IMG/VR virus record: IMGVR_UViG_3300012936_000216
Span: 1-21,429 of that record
Source of the DNA: a virus
DNA: 21,429 nt
Reading direction: 5' to 3' (one strand)
The notes beneath the pieces are model-generated. The model had not been told where the DNA came from. It worked only from the letters and a program-made list of their open reading frames with translations, and did not search any database. The position numbers were made by a program, and so were the translations under genes. Shown piece by piece: positions 6,839 to 14,617 of this stretch (position 1 is its first letter; every line of letters begins with the position of its first letter).

Positions 6839-9800
6839 ATGTCTGCTAAGAAATTTAAATTTATATCACCTGGCGTCTTCTTAAATGAGATCGACAATAG
6901 CCAGTTGCCAAAGGCACCCGGCGGTGTCGGGCCTGTAATTATCGGTCGCGCTCGAAGAGGTCCAGCACTAAAGCCTGTAAAGGTTAGCTCTTTTCAGGAG
7001 TTTGTAGAAATCTTTGGTGAACCATTGCCAGGAAATGAAGGTAGTGACCCATGGAGAGAAGGCAATGGTCTTTTAGCACCAGGTTATGGCACATATGCGA
7101 CACAGGCTTACTTGAGTGCAGATATAAACTCGCCAGTTACTTTTATTAGGCTGCTGGGTGTGCAAGGCGATGACGCGTCGGATACTGGCCAAGCCGGCTG
7201 GTCATTAGACACCGGGAATGCATTCGGGTTATTCTTTATGCATAGCGGTTCCTCTGCAGGCGCCCACAATCTTACAGCTCACCTAGGCGCGATTGTATAT
7301 ACTGATGCTGCAGATTTTTCTGTTGGTGTAAAGGGTCAAACATTGGTAAGTGGTTCTAGCAGCATAATCACTTCTGTAGCCACCCGAGGTGCAGATTCCA
7401 CAGAGCCGGTAAAGCTTAATGGGCATGAGTTCACTGTAGTTCTCTCTAGTAGCAGTGGGGCCAAACTAGAAAGACAGGTTACTATGAGAGAAGGCGCCAA
7501 TTACATCAGAGACAGACTAAACACCAATCCTGTCGCAACAAACGACAAAGTAATGTCTCCACCCGCCCCATCTCTTGCAGCAAGCTACTGGTTAGGTGAG
7601 ACGTTTGATGAAGAATATGAAAGATTGTACACAAGTAGTTCAACTGGCCTTTGCGTGTTCGCCGCAAAACTGGCAGACAACTCAGAAGATTTCAAGAGTG
7701 TAAACCACCAATTGGCCGCGGCCGCTTCTGGCTGGGTCATTCCACAGAATCCAAACAGTCCTGATAACTTTGTTGGAGAATCTTTGGAGAAAATGTTTAG
7801 ATTCCATGCAATCCAAGAGGGCGAATCAGGCATGAACCTCAGCATTAGTATTGAAAACATAAAGATTGCAGACCCAGGGAGCGTAAACCCTTATGGGCGC
7901 TTTGATGTTGTTGTTAGGCAACGACTAGGAAGGCGAATTGTTCCTGTGGACTCTTTTGAGAATCTAAATCTAAATCCAAATTCCTCTGACTTTATTGCAA
8001 GAAGAATAGGTGATCAATATCTCAAGTGGGATACAACCCAAAAGAGAAATAGAGTATACGGCAGTTTCCCAAATCAATCAAACTTTATTAGAGTGGAGAT
8101 GAGCCTAGACGTCCTAGAGTCAGGACCAAGTAATCCATCTTCTGTACCTTTTGGATTTTTAGGCCCAATTGTACCACAAGATATAGACTCAACAGCTGCT
8201 CACTTCGGTGATGAAAACTCTAGTAAGAGAAAATTACCATTTGGCAATACGTGGGTAACTGGGTCGCTTATTGTTGATACTAATCCAAGTTCTGTTTCGC
8301 TTAAGTGGGCACAGATGCCACATGTTGTGTCTGGTTCCCGTGCCAACGGACTAGGCGCCGGTTATATTTTAGGTCATGCCGAGTACAACAAGTTAGCCGG
8401 CTCTGGAAGTGGCGGCCGCCTAAACTACTCTTCCGTCAATGTTGGGGCAAAAGACTTTTTGCGTAGATTCAGCACTGTCAATAATAGTAGCTTAGTTGGA
8501 GAACAGATTAGCGGCATAGCTTCAACTGGCAAGCACTCGTATGTATTTTCGCTAGATAGTGTTGTTGTCTCAGGGGCAACTGCACTCTCAAATGAGATGT
8601 CGTCATTCGTGCCAACGGCCGTGGACTTTATCTCGGGCTCAAGTATTTCAGCAGCCGCAAGTGCCGTGCTAACTTTCGCCTCGGCACCAGATACTAATGA
8701 AAAACTTACAATTACTGATAGTGCTGATAATTCAGTAGAGTTTACTTTTACTAGACTAAACTCTAATGTAACCAACAACGAAGCGGGAACTGAAACCGAT
8801 GTAGGTTTACAGGGTGTTACTGCTAATATGGCAAATTGCGCCGCTAGAATCAAGACAGCAATAGAGGGTACAAATTTAAGAGTATCAGTGAGCCAGACAG
8901 ATGGCGTATTGACCATAACTCAAACCGACCCAGGACCAGCAGGAAACAAAGCCATTGGTAATACCCCAGCAGTCTCAGGCCTATCCATCCCGGGGAACAA
9001 ATTCGCCGGAGGCTTCAACGGTACAGCTTTCACCGCAACTCTGCTAGATTCGTCAAATTTTGCCAGAAACTCATTCTTGTCAGCCTCAGCTTTACTAGAA
9101 GTTGTGGACGGATTTACGATGCCAATGGTCGCTGGTTTCGATGGCGTTGATGTAACGGAAGCAGATCCTTTCAATATGAGAATAGTAAATAGAGATAGCA
9201 CAACAAGGAACAGTTACGCTCATGCTAGTATTGACCGCGCCATCGAGCTAATCAAGGATCCAGAATTCTTAGAGATGAATCTTGCGACCATACCTGGTGT
9301 ATCAAACGAGTCTTTGACTACAAAACTGGTTCAGACTTGCGAAGCAAGAGGCGACTCGTTGGCTGTCATCGACTTACCGAACATTTACGTACCGCCATCT
9401 GAGCAGATTTGTTCAACTTTCGAACAAAGAGTGAACAACACAAATCCCGCGAAGAGCGCAAAGGCTCTCACAGCTAGACAGATAAACTCAAGTTATGGCG
9501 CCACGTATTACCCTTGGGTTAAGGTTAGGGACACCATCAGCGCAAGAGATGTATGGGTACCGCCATCAGTTATAGCTTTGGGTGTTATGGCATACACAGA
9601 GGAGCGTAACGAAGTTTGGTTTGCGCCCGCGGGATTCAACCGCGGCGGCCTCAATGAAGGCAACGCAGGTCTACCAGTCCTTCAGGCATCTGAGCAGCTT
9701 CTATCAGCCGATAGAGACAGGCTGTATGAAGCAAATATAAATCCGATAGCTTCTTTTGTTTCTGAAGGTCTAGTGGTCTTCGGTCAGAAGACGCTTCAAA

Positions 9801-10135
9801 TGACTCCTTCTGCCCTTGACAGGATCAACGTACGACGACTCTTGATCTTCGTAAAGAGAGAGGTTTCACGAATTGCAAATACACTACTTTTTGATCAGAA
9901 TGTTCAGGCAACCTGGAATCGTTTCACCGGTCAAGTTGTGCCATTCTTGGAGAGTGTGAAGACTAGACTCGGCCTTACAGATTTCAAGGTCATTTTAGAC
10001 AGCACAACAACAACTCCAGATTTGATTGATAGAAATATCATGTATGCAAAGATTTTCTTGAAGCCAGCAAGAGCCATTGAGTTTATTGCAGTTGATTTTG
10101 TTATTACCCGAACTGGCGCTTCTTTCGATGACTAA
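6839..10135 (+). CDS. contractile tail sheath protein (gp18-like), enlarged
   Basis: The N-terminus (KFISPGVFLNEIDNS, then GPVIIGRARRGPA and FQEFVEIFGEP) and the C-terminal ~330 residues are classic sheath: SSYGATYYPWVKV, WVPPSVIALGVMAYTE, WFAPAGFNRGG, YEANINPI, VVFGQKTL, DRINVRRLLIFVKRE, and a final DRNIMYAKIFLKPARAIEFI strand. Sheath subunits surround the tail tube and contract to drive it into the cell. T4 gp18 has 659 residues; this protein has 1098, so about 440 residues are extra, mostly in the middle, where sheath proteins carry surface domains. One insert (about residues 598-730) has a beta-rich pattern with GPAGNKAI and FAGGFNG, echoing the GTAGNVTI and GMSGG module of the fibre-like protein. 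The tail tube gene follows directly. Confidence 0.93.
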   Translation: MSAKKFKFISPGVFLNEIDNSQLPKAPGGVGPVIIGRARRGPALKPVKVSSFQEFVEIFGEPLPGNEGSDPWREGNGLLAPGYGTYATQAYLSADINSPVTFIRLLGVQGDDASDTGQAGWSLDTGNAFGLFFMHSGSSAGAHNLTAHLGAIVYTDAADFSVGVKGQTLVSGSSSIITSVATRGADSTEPVKLNGHEFTVVLSSSSGAKLERQVTMREGANYIRDRLNTNPVATNDKVMSPPAPSLAASYWLGETFDEEYERLYTSSSTGLCVFAAKLADNSEDFKSVNHQLAAAASGWVIPQNPNSPDNFVGESLEKMFRFHAIQEGESGMNLSISIENIKIADPGSVNPYGRFDVVVRQRLGRRIVPVDSFENLNLNPNSSDFIARRIGDQYLKWDTTQKRNRVYGSFPNQSNFIRVEMSLDVLESGPSNPSSVPFGFLGPIVPQDIDSTAAHFGDENSSKRKLPFGNTWVTGSLIVDTNPSSVSLKWAQMPHVVSGSRANGLGAGYILGHAEYNKLAGSGSGGRLNYSSVNVGAKDFLRRFSTVNNSSLVGEQISGIASTGKHSYVFSLDSVVVSGATALSNEMSSFVPTAVDFISGSSISAAASAVLTFASAPDTNEKLTITDSADNSVEFTFTRLNSNVTNNEAGTETDVGLQGVTANMANCAARIKTAIEGTNLRVSVSQTDGVLTITQTDPGPAGNKAIGNTPAVSGLSIPGNKFAGGFNGTAFTATLLDSSNFARNSFLSASALLEVVDGFTMPMVAGFDGVDVTEADPFNMRIVNRDSTTRNSYAHASIDRAIELIKDPEFLEMNLATIPGVSNESLTTKLVQTCEARGDSLAVIDLPNIYVPPSEQICSTFEQRVNNTNPAKSAKALTARQINSSYGATYYPWVKVRDTISARDVWVPPSVIALGVMAYTEERNEVWFAPAGFNRGGLNEGNAGLPVLQASEQLLSADRDRLYEANINPIASFVSEGLVVFGQKTLQMTPSALDRINVRRLLIFVKREVSRIANTLLFDQNVQATWNRFTGQVVPFLESVKTRLGLTDFKVILDSTTTTPDLIDRNIMYAKIFLKPARAIEFIAVDFVITRTGASFDD

Positions 10136-10186
10136 ACATAGTAAAAAACAAGAGAAGCTAATATATATTAATAGGAGACTATAACA

Positions 10187-10807
10187 ATGGCAAGATTTTG
10201 GACAGAAAAGAGCGTTGAGCCAAAGAGAAAGTTCAGATGGCTTCTCTACTGGACTGGTGTTCCGCAATTTATCGTAAAGAGCGTAAAGAAGCCGTCCTTT
10301 CAGGTCGCGACAACGCCACACCAGTTCTTGAACTATGAGTTTTATTATCCAGGCCGCGTTACTTGGCAGGATATATCAATCACGCTGGTCGACCCAGTGC
10401 AGCCAGACTCAACTAAAAGTCTTTATAAGGTCTTAGAAAATTCAGGCTATAGGATCCCGCACAACTATAATCAGAACAATGCTAGAACCATATCAAAGAA
10501 AGATATGGTAGAATCATTGGGTACAGAAATAAAACTATCTCAACTAGATGCAGAGAACGGCACCCCAATTGAAACTTGGATTATAAAAAATCCCTTAATA
10601 ACTTCTGTGGATTTTGATAGTCTAGATTATAGCCAAGATGAGTTGGTAAATATTACCATAAATTTGAAATATGATTACGCGGTAATTGAAAACTTGCCAC
10701 AGGCGCCTGAACAGGCCACAGGTGGCAACATCTGGTCATTCAACAAGCAAGGCCGCGGCCGCGATAACTTTTCAGCTGACGACACTGGTGGCGGCCCGCT
10801 CATATAG
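10187..10807 (+). CDS. tail tube protein (gp19-like)
   Basis: The product is 206 residues; T4 gp19 has 163. The start RFWTEKSVEPKRKFRWLLYW, followed by VKSVKKPSF, HQFLNYEFYYPGRVTWQDISITLVDP, a LYKVLENSGY helix and a late strand VNITINLKYDYAVIE, is the tube-fold pattern of the gp19 family. The subunit stacks in rings inside the sheath to form the DNA channel. The last ~30 residues are Gly/Asp/Arg-rich and probably disordered. The gene sits between the sheath and the gp26-like gene, with AATAGGAG before its start. As in most myoviruses, the tube gene directly follows the sheath gene. Confidence 0.88.
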   Translation: MARFWTEKSVEPKRKFRWLLYWTGVPQFIVKSVKKPSFQVATTPHQFLNYEFYYPGRVTWQDISITLVDPVQPDSTKSLYKVLENSGYRIPHNYNQNNARTISKKDMVESLGTEIKLSQLDAENGTPIETWIIKNPLITSVDFDSLDYSQDELVNITINLKYDYAVIENLPQAPEQATGGNIWSFNKQGRGRDNFSADDTGGGPLI

Positions 10808-10849
10808 ATTTTTTAGTTTTATTATTTTTGTTTATTTATAAGAGGAAAC

Positions 10850-11719
10850 ATGTCAAGAAACCAAAAAAGAATAACGGCGAATCAGCCACAAGTCTCAAAT
10901 CCGTTACAAAGTAGCGCAGCTGCAGAAGAAAGTCCAAATCCTTTTGGACTTTCTTTTGTTGTTAATAAAGAAATTGTAAAGTTGCCAAGTAAAGGTAATT
11001 TCTATTCAGAGAACAGCCCCCTGCGTGGAGTTGGATCATTAGAAATAAAAGCCATGACTGCCAAAGAAGAAGATATAGTCCTAAATGAGAGTTATATAGA
11101 AAATGGAACTGTTTTTGATAGGCTTATCGACTCTATAGTCACTACTCCAAACATATTTGCAAAAGATATGCAAGACTGCGATAAGATGGCGGTTTTGCTT
11201 CATGCAAGAAAAACTGGGTATGGGGATGATATTGAGCTAGCAGCTTCTTGTAATGAGTGTGGCCATGAATTTGAGCCTACCGTAAGTATCGGTGACATAC
11301 TTAGTAAGTCGTCAACAAGCTCCACCGGTAGAGAAGAATGGAATATTGAGGAATCTTCAGGCTTAGTGTCTGTACAATTACCACTCACAAAGATTGATGT
11401 AAAGATAAGAATATTGACTCCAGAGGATAAAGAAAATCTGCGAAACACTATAGAGAAGAAGAAGAAACTCAACCTAGAATATAGCGAAACAATAGAGTTT
11501 CTCAGAAAAATCCTTGTGTCAGCTAATGGTGTTGTTGACCCACTAATGTTAAACCAGTTATGTGAAGTTGTTCCAGCCTCAGATGCCAGGATTATGACGA
11601 AAGCACACAAAGACTGTTCTCCTTCGGTGAATATGGTGGCAGATATCACATGCCCATCTTGTAATGCAGTATCTGCAAGGGAGGTGCCCTTTTCATTGGG
11701 CTGGTTTTGGTCTAAGTGA
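10850..11719 (+). CDS. baseplate hub protein, gp26-like, with zinc ribbon
   Basis: The product is 289 residues; T4 gp26 has 208. After a disordered start (1-30) comes the pattern I associate with the T4 baseplate hub family: LPSKGNFYSENSPL, LEIKAMTAKEEDIVLN, FDRLIDSIV, then a Cys pair C134/C137 (CNECGHEF). A second pair C268/C271 (CPSC) near the end would complete a zinc ribbon. The segment KIRILTPEDKENLRNTIEKKKK is also typical. In T4, gp26 belongs to the hub cluster, acting in hub assembly with gp51, 27, 28 and 29. Here the next genes are a short chaperone-like frame and a tape measure, which matches that order. The 3' end overlaps the next frame by 56 bases and contains a possible +1 frameshift site. 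Confidence 0.75.
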   Translation: MSRNQKRITANQPQVSNPLQSSAAAEESPNPFGLSFVVNKEIVKLPSKGNFYSENSPLRGVGSLEIKAMTAKEEDIVLNESYIENGTVFDRLIDSIVTTPNIFAKDMQDCDKMAVLLHARKTGYGDDIELAASCNECGHEFEPTVSIGDILSKSSTSSTGREEWNIEESSGLVSVQLPLTKIDVKIRILTPEDKENLRNTIEKKKKLNLEYSETIEFLRKILVSANGVVDPLMLNQLCEVVPASDARIMTKAHKDCSPSVNMVADITCPSCNAVSAREVPFSLGWFWSK

Positions 11720-11876
11720 AGAGTACCTTGAGAAAGTTGTTTACGAACAAATTTTTTCACTTGTAAAGCATGGAAATTTTTCTTTTTCCGAAGCATATTC
11801 CCTTCCTATCGGTCTAAGAAACTGGTTTTTTGACCGTCTTATAAAATACTATAACTCAACAGACGAAAACAATTAG
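11664..11876 (+). CDS. short hub-assembly chaperone-like frame, possibly expressed by +1 frameshift
   Basis: The protein-like part starts at about 11712: LSEEYLEKVVYEQIFSLV, then HGNFSFSEAYSLPIGLRNWF and a basic helix to the end. This Y-[ED]-EIF...F-[ST]-x-x-x-[VAY]-x-x-[ML]-P-I-x-x-R pattern resembles small proteins next to gp26-like hub genes in T4-like phages, and tail assembly chaperones in general; it holds the place of T4 gene 51. The ATG at 11664 has no visible ribosome binding site, and the first ~16 residues it adds (MQYLQGRCPFHW) look like out-of-frame hub sequence. Either translation is coupled to the hub gene, or the frame is reached by a +1 shift at 11687-11690, giving a 341-residue fusion. 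The gene ends 34 bases before the tape-measure start. Confidence 0.65.
   Translation: MQYLQGRCPFHWAGFGLSEEYLEKVVYEQIFSLVKHGNFSFSEAYSLPIGLRNWFFDRLIKYYNSTDENN
11677..11690 (+). promoter_or_regulatory. candidate SD-stimulated +1 frameshift site
   Basis: AAGGGAGG (11677-11684) lies two bases before an in-frame CCC codon (11687-11689) followed by T. A proline tRNA on CCC could re-pair with CCT one base on and continue in the frame of the short chaperone-like gene. A strong anti-SD match 2-3 bases before the slippery codon is the arrangement that drives the +1 shift in bacterial prfB (RF2). No good start codon lies at a useful distance after this SD in the downstream frame, so it does not look like an ordinary ribosome binding site. 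Unlike prfB, the next zero-frame codon is TTT, not a stop. Confidence 0.4.
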
Positions 11877-11910
11877 TCTTAGGCCCTATTTATTAGTAAG
11901 GAGATGATTT

Positions 11911-13545
11911 ATGGCAGCATATAGAACTGTATCCGAAGTCCTCGAGGCGGTCAAACAAGGCATGCTCTCGACCAATGAAGCGAAAAGAGAAATAGCAAAG
12001 CTCGGCACCGGCTCTAGAGGTGGCGGCAGCAGTGTGGTTGATAAAGCAAGATCGTTGGCCTCGGGCATTACTGGTGATGATCTTCAACAAGATATCAATG
12101 AGGCCCTTGGTGCAACTGGTAAATTAGTAGGCGGGTTTGAGAGCCTTTTTCAGCAAATTACACTAACCAGAGAAGAGATGAACCAGTTCTTTCAGGCCGG
12201 CTACTCGAATCAGATGGATAGATTTGGCAAGTCTATAGACTCTGCATACAAGGCCAGTTTTGATCTTTTTGGATCATTTGAGAAAGGTGCAACAGTTGTT
12301 TCGGCTTTTAGAGATGAATTCAAAGCAATGCCTTTTGTCTCAAAGCAGTTCACACAATCTTTGATGGAAAACTCTGTTGTTCTGTCCGGTGCAGGCTTTG
12401 AGATGAGAACCTTTGCGCAAGTGATAGAGGATGGCGTCATGGCATTTAACATGTCTGCCGACGGTCTAGATTCACTTACTGCACAACTTATTACAACGAG
12501 CAAAGAGATGGCCATCGCCCCAGATGTTTTGACAGATAATTTTAGAATAGCCCAAAAAGATTTCGCATACACCTCAGATAAGTTTATGGATAATTTTGTC
12601 AAACTACAAAAAATGGCAAGAACAACTGGTGTAGACTTTCAATCACTGGCTACTGCATTCGGATCTTCAATGGACACTTTTGAGGGATCTGCTACAAAAG
12701 CAGGGCAGCTCAACCAAATTCTAGGTAAGTCAGTTTTTAATAGTATCGATCTCCTAAACAAAACAGAAGCTGAGAGAGCGGAAACGATAAGAAATGAAAT
12801 AACAAAAAGCGGCCGCAATGTTGAAGAGATGGGCAAGTTTGAGCTTTTAGCCCTAAAAGACACACTAGGTCTTGGAAGCGTTGCGGAAACCAGAAAGTTC
12901 CTTCGTGGTGATCTCAAAATGGACGAACGTGGCGACATAAAAAAAATGAAAGACATGTCACCAGACAAGATTGTCCAAATGCAAGGAAAAGATCTCGGCA
13001 ACGCAATTAAGAACCTAAGTGATGGAATAAAAAATCAACAAGCCCCAATGACGAGAGCGTTTATAGAGCTAAATAAGTCAATCCGTGGAAAGGCTCAGGA
13101 GATTGGCATGCTTGGCGGTCTTATAGGTAAACCCATTGGGGACGAAGGCCTAGTACAATTTTTCTCGAGGTCCCTCGCCGAAGCGATGGGCGCAACTGGC
13201 AAAGCGGACCCAATGTCAACGGCGGGTATAGACATTTCAAATTTAGAAAATCAAGCAGTTTTTCTAAGGAAGATATTGGGCCAAGTTGATAAAGCAGAGG
13301 GCATAGGAGATCTGGTTAAAATTCAATTGACAAATGTTGAACTGGCGAAGGCTTTAGCCCAAAATATACCTGGATTGAACAAGGAGATGGCTGGTAATAT
13401 GGGTGTTGTTTTTGGTGACGCTGCAATTAATGAGATCTTGCGGCTGTTGAGGATAAAAGCCCCCTCTACAGCAGTGAGTAACGCCGCATCCACAGGTGCC
13501 AATATTGTACCAAACACCACATCTGGTGGTACCACCGGTGGATGA
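11911..13545 (+). CDS. tail tape-measure protein (gp29-like)
   Basis: The product has 544 residues, close to T4 gp29 (590). It is mostly alpha-helical with alternating hydrophobic residues (FQQITLTREEMNQFFQAGY, AQLITTSKEMAIAPDVLTDN) and Gly/Ser breaks, as in tape-measure proteins. The segment MARTTGVDFQSLATAFGSSMDTF, with TKAGQLNQILGKS after it, is the kind of TG-rich helical repeat seen in the family. The C-terminus is a Thr/Gly tail (TTSGGTTGG). Its role would be to set tail length, filling the tube lumen, with the hub at its end. It lies after the gp26-like gene and before the tube-cap gene, the same order as 26-51-29-48 in T4. The start has TAAGGAG about 7 bases upstream. Confidence 0.72.
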   Translation: MAAYRTVSEVLEAVKQGMLSTNEAKREIAKLGTGSRGGGSSVVDKARSLASGITGDDLQQDINEALGATGKLVGGFESLFQQITLTREEMNQFFQAGYSNQMDRFGKSIDSAYKASFDLFGSFEKGATVVSAFRDEFKAMPFVSKQFTQSLMENSVVLSGAGFEMRTFAQVIEDGVMAFNMSADGLDSLTAQLITTSKEMAIAPDVLTDNFRIAQKDFAYTSDKFMDNFVKLQKMARTTGVDFQSLATAFGSSMDTFEGSATKAGQLNQILGKSVFNSIDLLNKTEAERAETIRNEITKSGRNVEEMGKFELLALKDTLGLGSVAETRKFLRGDLKMDERGDIKKMKDMSPDKIVQMQGKDLGNAIKNLSDGIKNQQAPMTRAFIELNKSIRGKAQEIGMLGGLIGKPIGDEGLVQFFSRSLAEAMGATGKADPMSTAGIDISNLENQAVFLRKILGQVDKAEGIGDLVKIQLTNVELAKALAQNIPGLNKEMAGNMGVVFGDAAINEILRLLRIKAPSTAVSNAASTGANIVPNTTSGGTTGG

Positions 13546-13567
13546 TCATGAACAGGAGTAACTTACG

Positions 13568-14251
13568 ATGAGTTTTACTAATTTTAACGATATTGCAAGA
13601 AACAGCGGACAAGTTGTTAGAATAATACATGTTGCAACCGGTAAGTCTGTCGAGTTTCCTGCGTTTATTAAAAATTTTGAAGATAATTATCAACTTGGTT
13701 GGGGTAGCGAACAGATATTTGGAAGAAATGACCCTGTAAAGCCGTATCAGAGTACAAGCAGGGTTATATCTATAGGTTTCACTGTTTTGTCACCAGACCT
13801 TCAGTCTGCAAAAAAGAATATGCATGACTTTTCGCTATTGACAAAAATGGTCTATCCGGTTTATAGTGAACCCTTGGATGGTGAAGGGGGAAGTGTTGGT
13901 AGAACAATAAAGGCCCCACCTCTATTGAGGTTGAGTTTTGTTAATTTCATTCAGAGTGCAGATGGAATGGGCCAGTTGCTAGGCTGTCTGGAGGGATTAG
14001 AATTTGCCCCAGATATGGATCCTGGTGTTTTTGTTGATGGAGAACAGATATTTCCTAAGCAGTTTGATATAAGTTTTAGATTTACACCGCAACACGAAAC
14101 TCCGCTAGGTTGGGAAACCAACGTATCTCCTACGTTTTTAGCAGAGAGTTTCCCTTACGGCACCCAGGATCCGCAAGCTAGCCAGCTAGGGAACACCTCA
14201 AATGAAAATGGGTCCTTAGAATCTGCAGCCGATGACCGAGCCCTAAGTTAA
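13568..14251 (+). CDS. baseplate tube-cap / tube-initiator protein (gp48/gp54-like)
   Basis: The product is 227 residues. It holds the block EFPAFIKNFEDNYQLGW followed by GRNDPVKPYQSTSRVISIGFTV, then LLTKMVYPVYSE and LLRLSFVNFIQ, and a late strand FPKQFDISFRFTPQHETPLGW. The [YF]-GR-x-DP-[VI] motif followed by a strand and an L-x-x-x-x-YP-x-[YF] motif is what I recall from T4-like baseplate-to-tube junction proteins (gp48/gp54 class), which share the tube fold and start tube assembly. T4 gp48 (364) and gp54 (320) are longer. Position right after the tape measure supports this. The two T4 genes may be replaced here by one. Ribosome binding site ACAGGAGT at 13551-13558. Confidence 0.55.
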   Translation: MSFTNFNDIARNSGQVVRIIHVATGKSVEFPAFIKNFEDNYQLGWGSEQIFGRNDPVKPYQSTSRVISIGFTVLSPDLQSAKKNMHDFSLLTKMVYPVYSEPLDGEGGSVGRTIKAPPLLRLSFVNFIQSADGMGQLLGCLEGLEFAPDMDPGVFVDGEQIFPKQFDISFRFTPQHETPLGWETNVSPTFLAESFPYGTQDPQASQLGNTSNENGSLESAADDRALS

Positions 14252-14269
14252 CACAGGAGGATTTTTTTT

Positions 14270-14617
14270 ATGCCAAATAGAAATGATTATAGAACTGATT
14301 ATGATGTATCCAGAATACTCAGAGAAAACATACATGATAGAAAGTTTGTTGAAAATGTAAATGTCTTAACTAGAATGGCTCCTGGCATACCAACTGAAGA
14401 CGAGCTCTTTACCCTCAACCACTATAAAGAGATATTTAAAATGGGTGACAAGATGTATAAATATGCCTCTAAATATTATGGTAGTACAAGCTATTGGTGG
14501 GTTATTGCTTGGTACAACAACAAGCCAACTGACGCTCATTTCAAGATAGGGGATGCAATTTATATACCTAAAAACTTAAACTTAGCAATTACCTTGGCGA
14601 ATAAGGAAGAGAGATAA
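14270..14617 (+). CDS. gp53-like baseplate wedge protein with LysM-type domain
   Basis: The product has 115 residues. The second half, MYKYASKYYGSTSYWWVIAWYNN followed by FKIGDAIYIPKNL, is the LysM-like fold found in T4 gp53 and in P2 gpX-type tail proteins: a helix with YYG, a WWVIA core, then a G-D-x-[IL]-x-[IVL]-P strand. T4 gp53 joins baseplate wedges to one another around the hub. T4 gp53 has 196 residues, so this is a short version. An AGGAGG stretch precedes its start by 8-10 bases. Its stop is followed at once by the start of the 926-residue hub-like gene, so the two are probably translated together. Confidence 0.7.
   Translation: MPNRNDYRTDYDVSRILRENIHDRKFVENVNVLTRMAPGIPTEDELFTLNHYKEIFKMGDKMYKYASKYYGSTSYWWVIAWYNNKPTDAHFKIGDAIYIPKNLNLAITLANKEER

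Noticed and set aside
8425-8916. 163-residue open frame on the - strand inside the sheath gene
   Set aside because: It is rich in Ser, Val, Leu and Ala as expected from the antisense of a Ser/Thr/Ala-rich gene and has no supporting start signal.
10833-10840. TATAAATA (T4 late promoter consensus) on the - strand
   Set aside because: It would transcribe antisense to the tail tube gene and lies in a very AT-rich gap; no - strand gene needs it.
11200-11796. 198-residue open frame on the - strand opposite the hub gene
   Set aside because: It is a shadow of the gp26-like gene, which has clear family motifs and a good ribosome binding site; the antisense product looks like no protein family.
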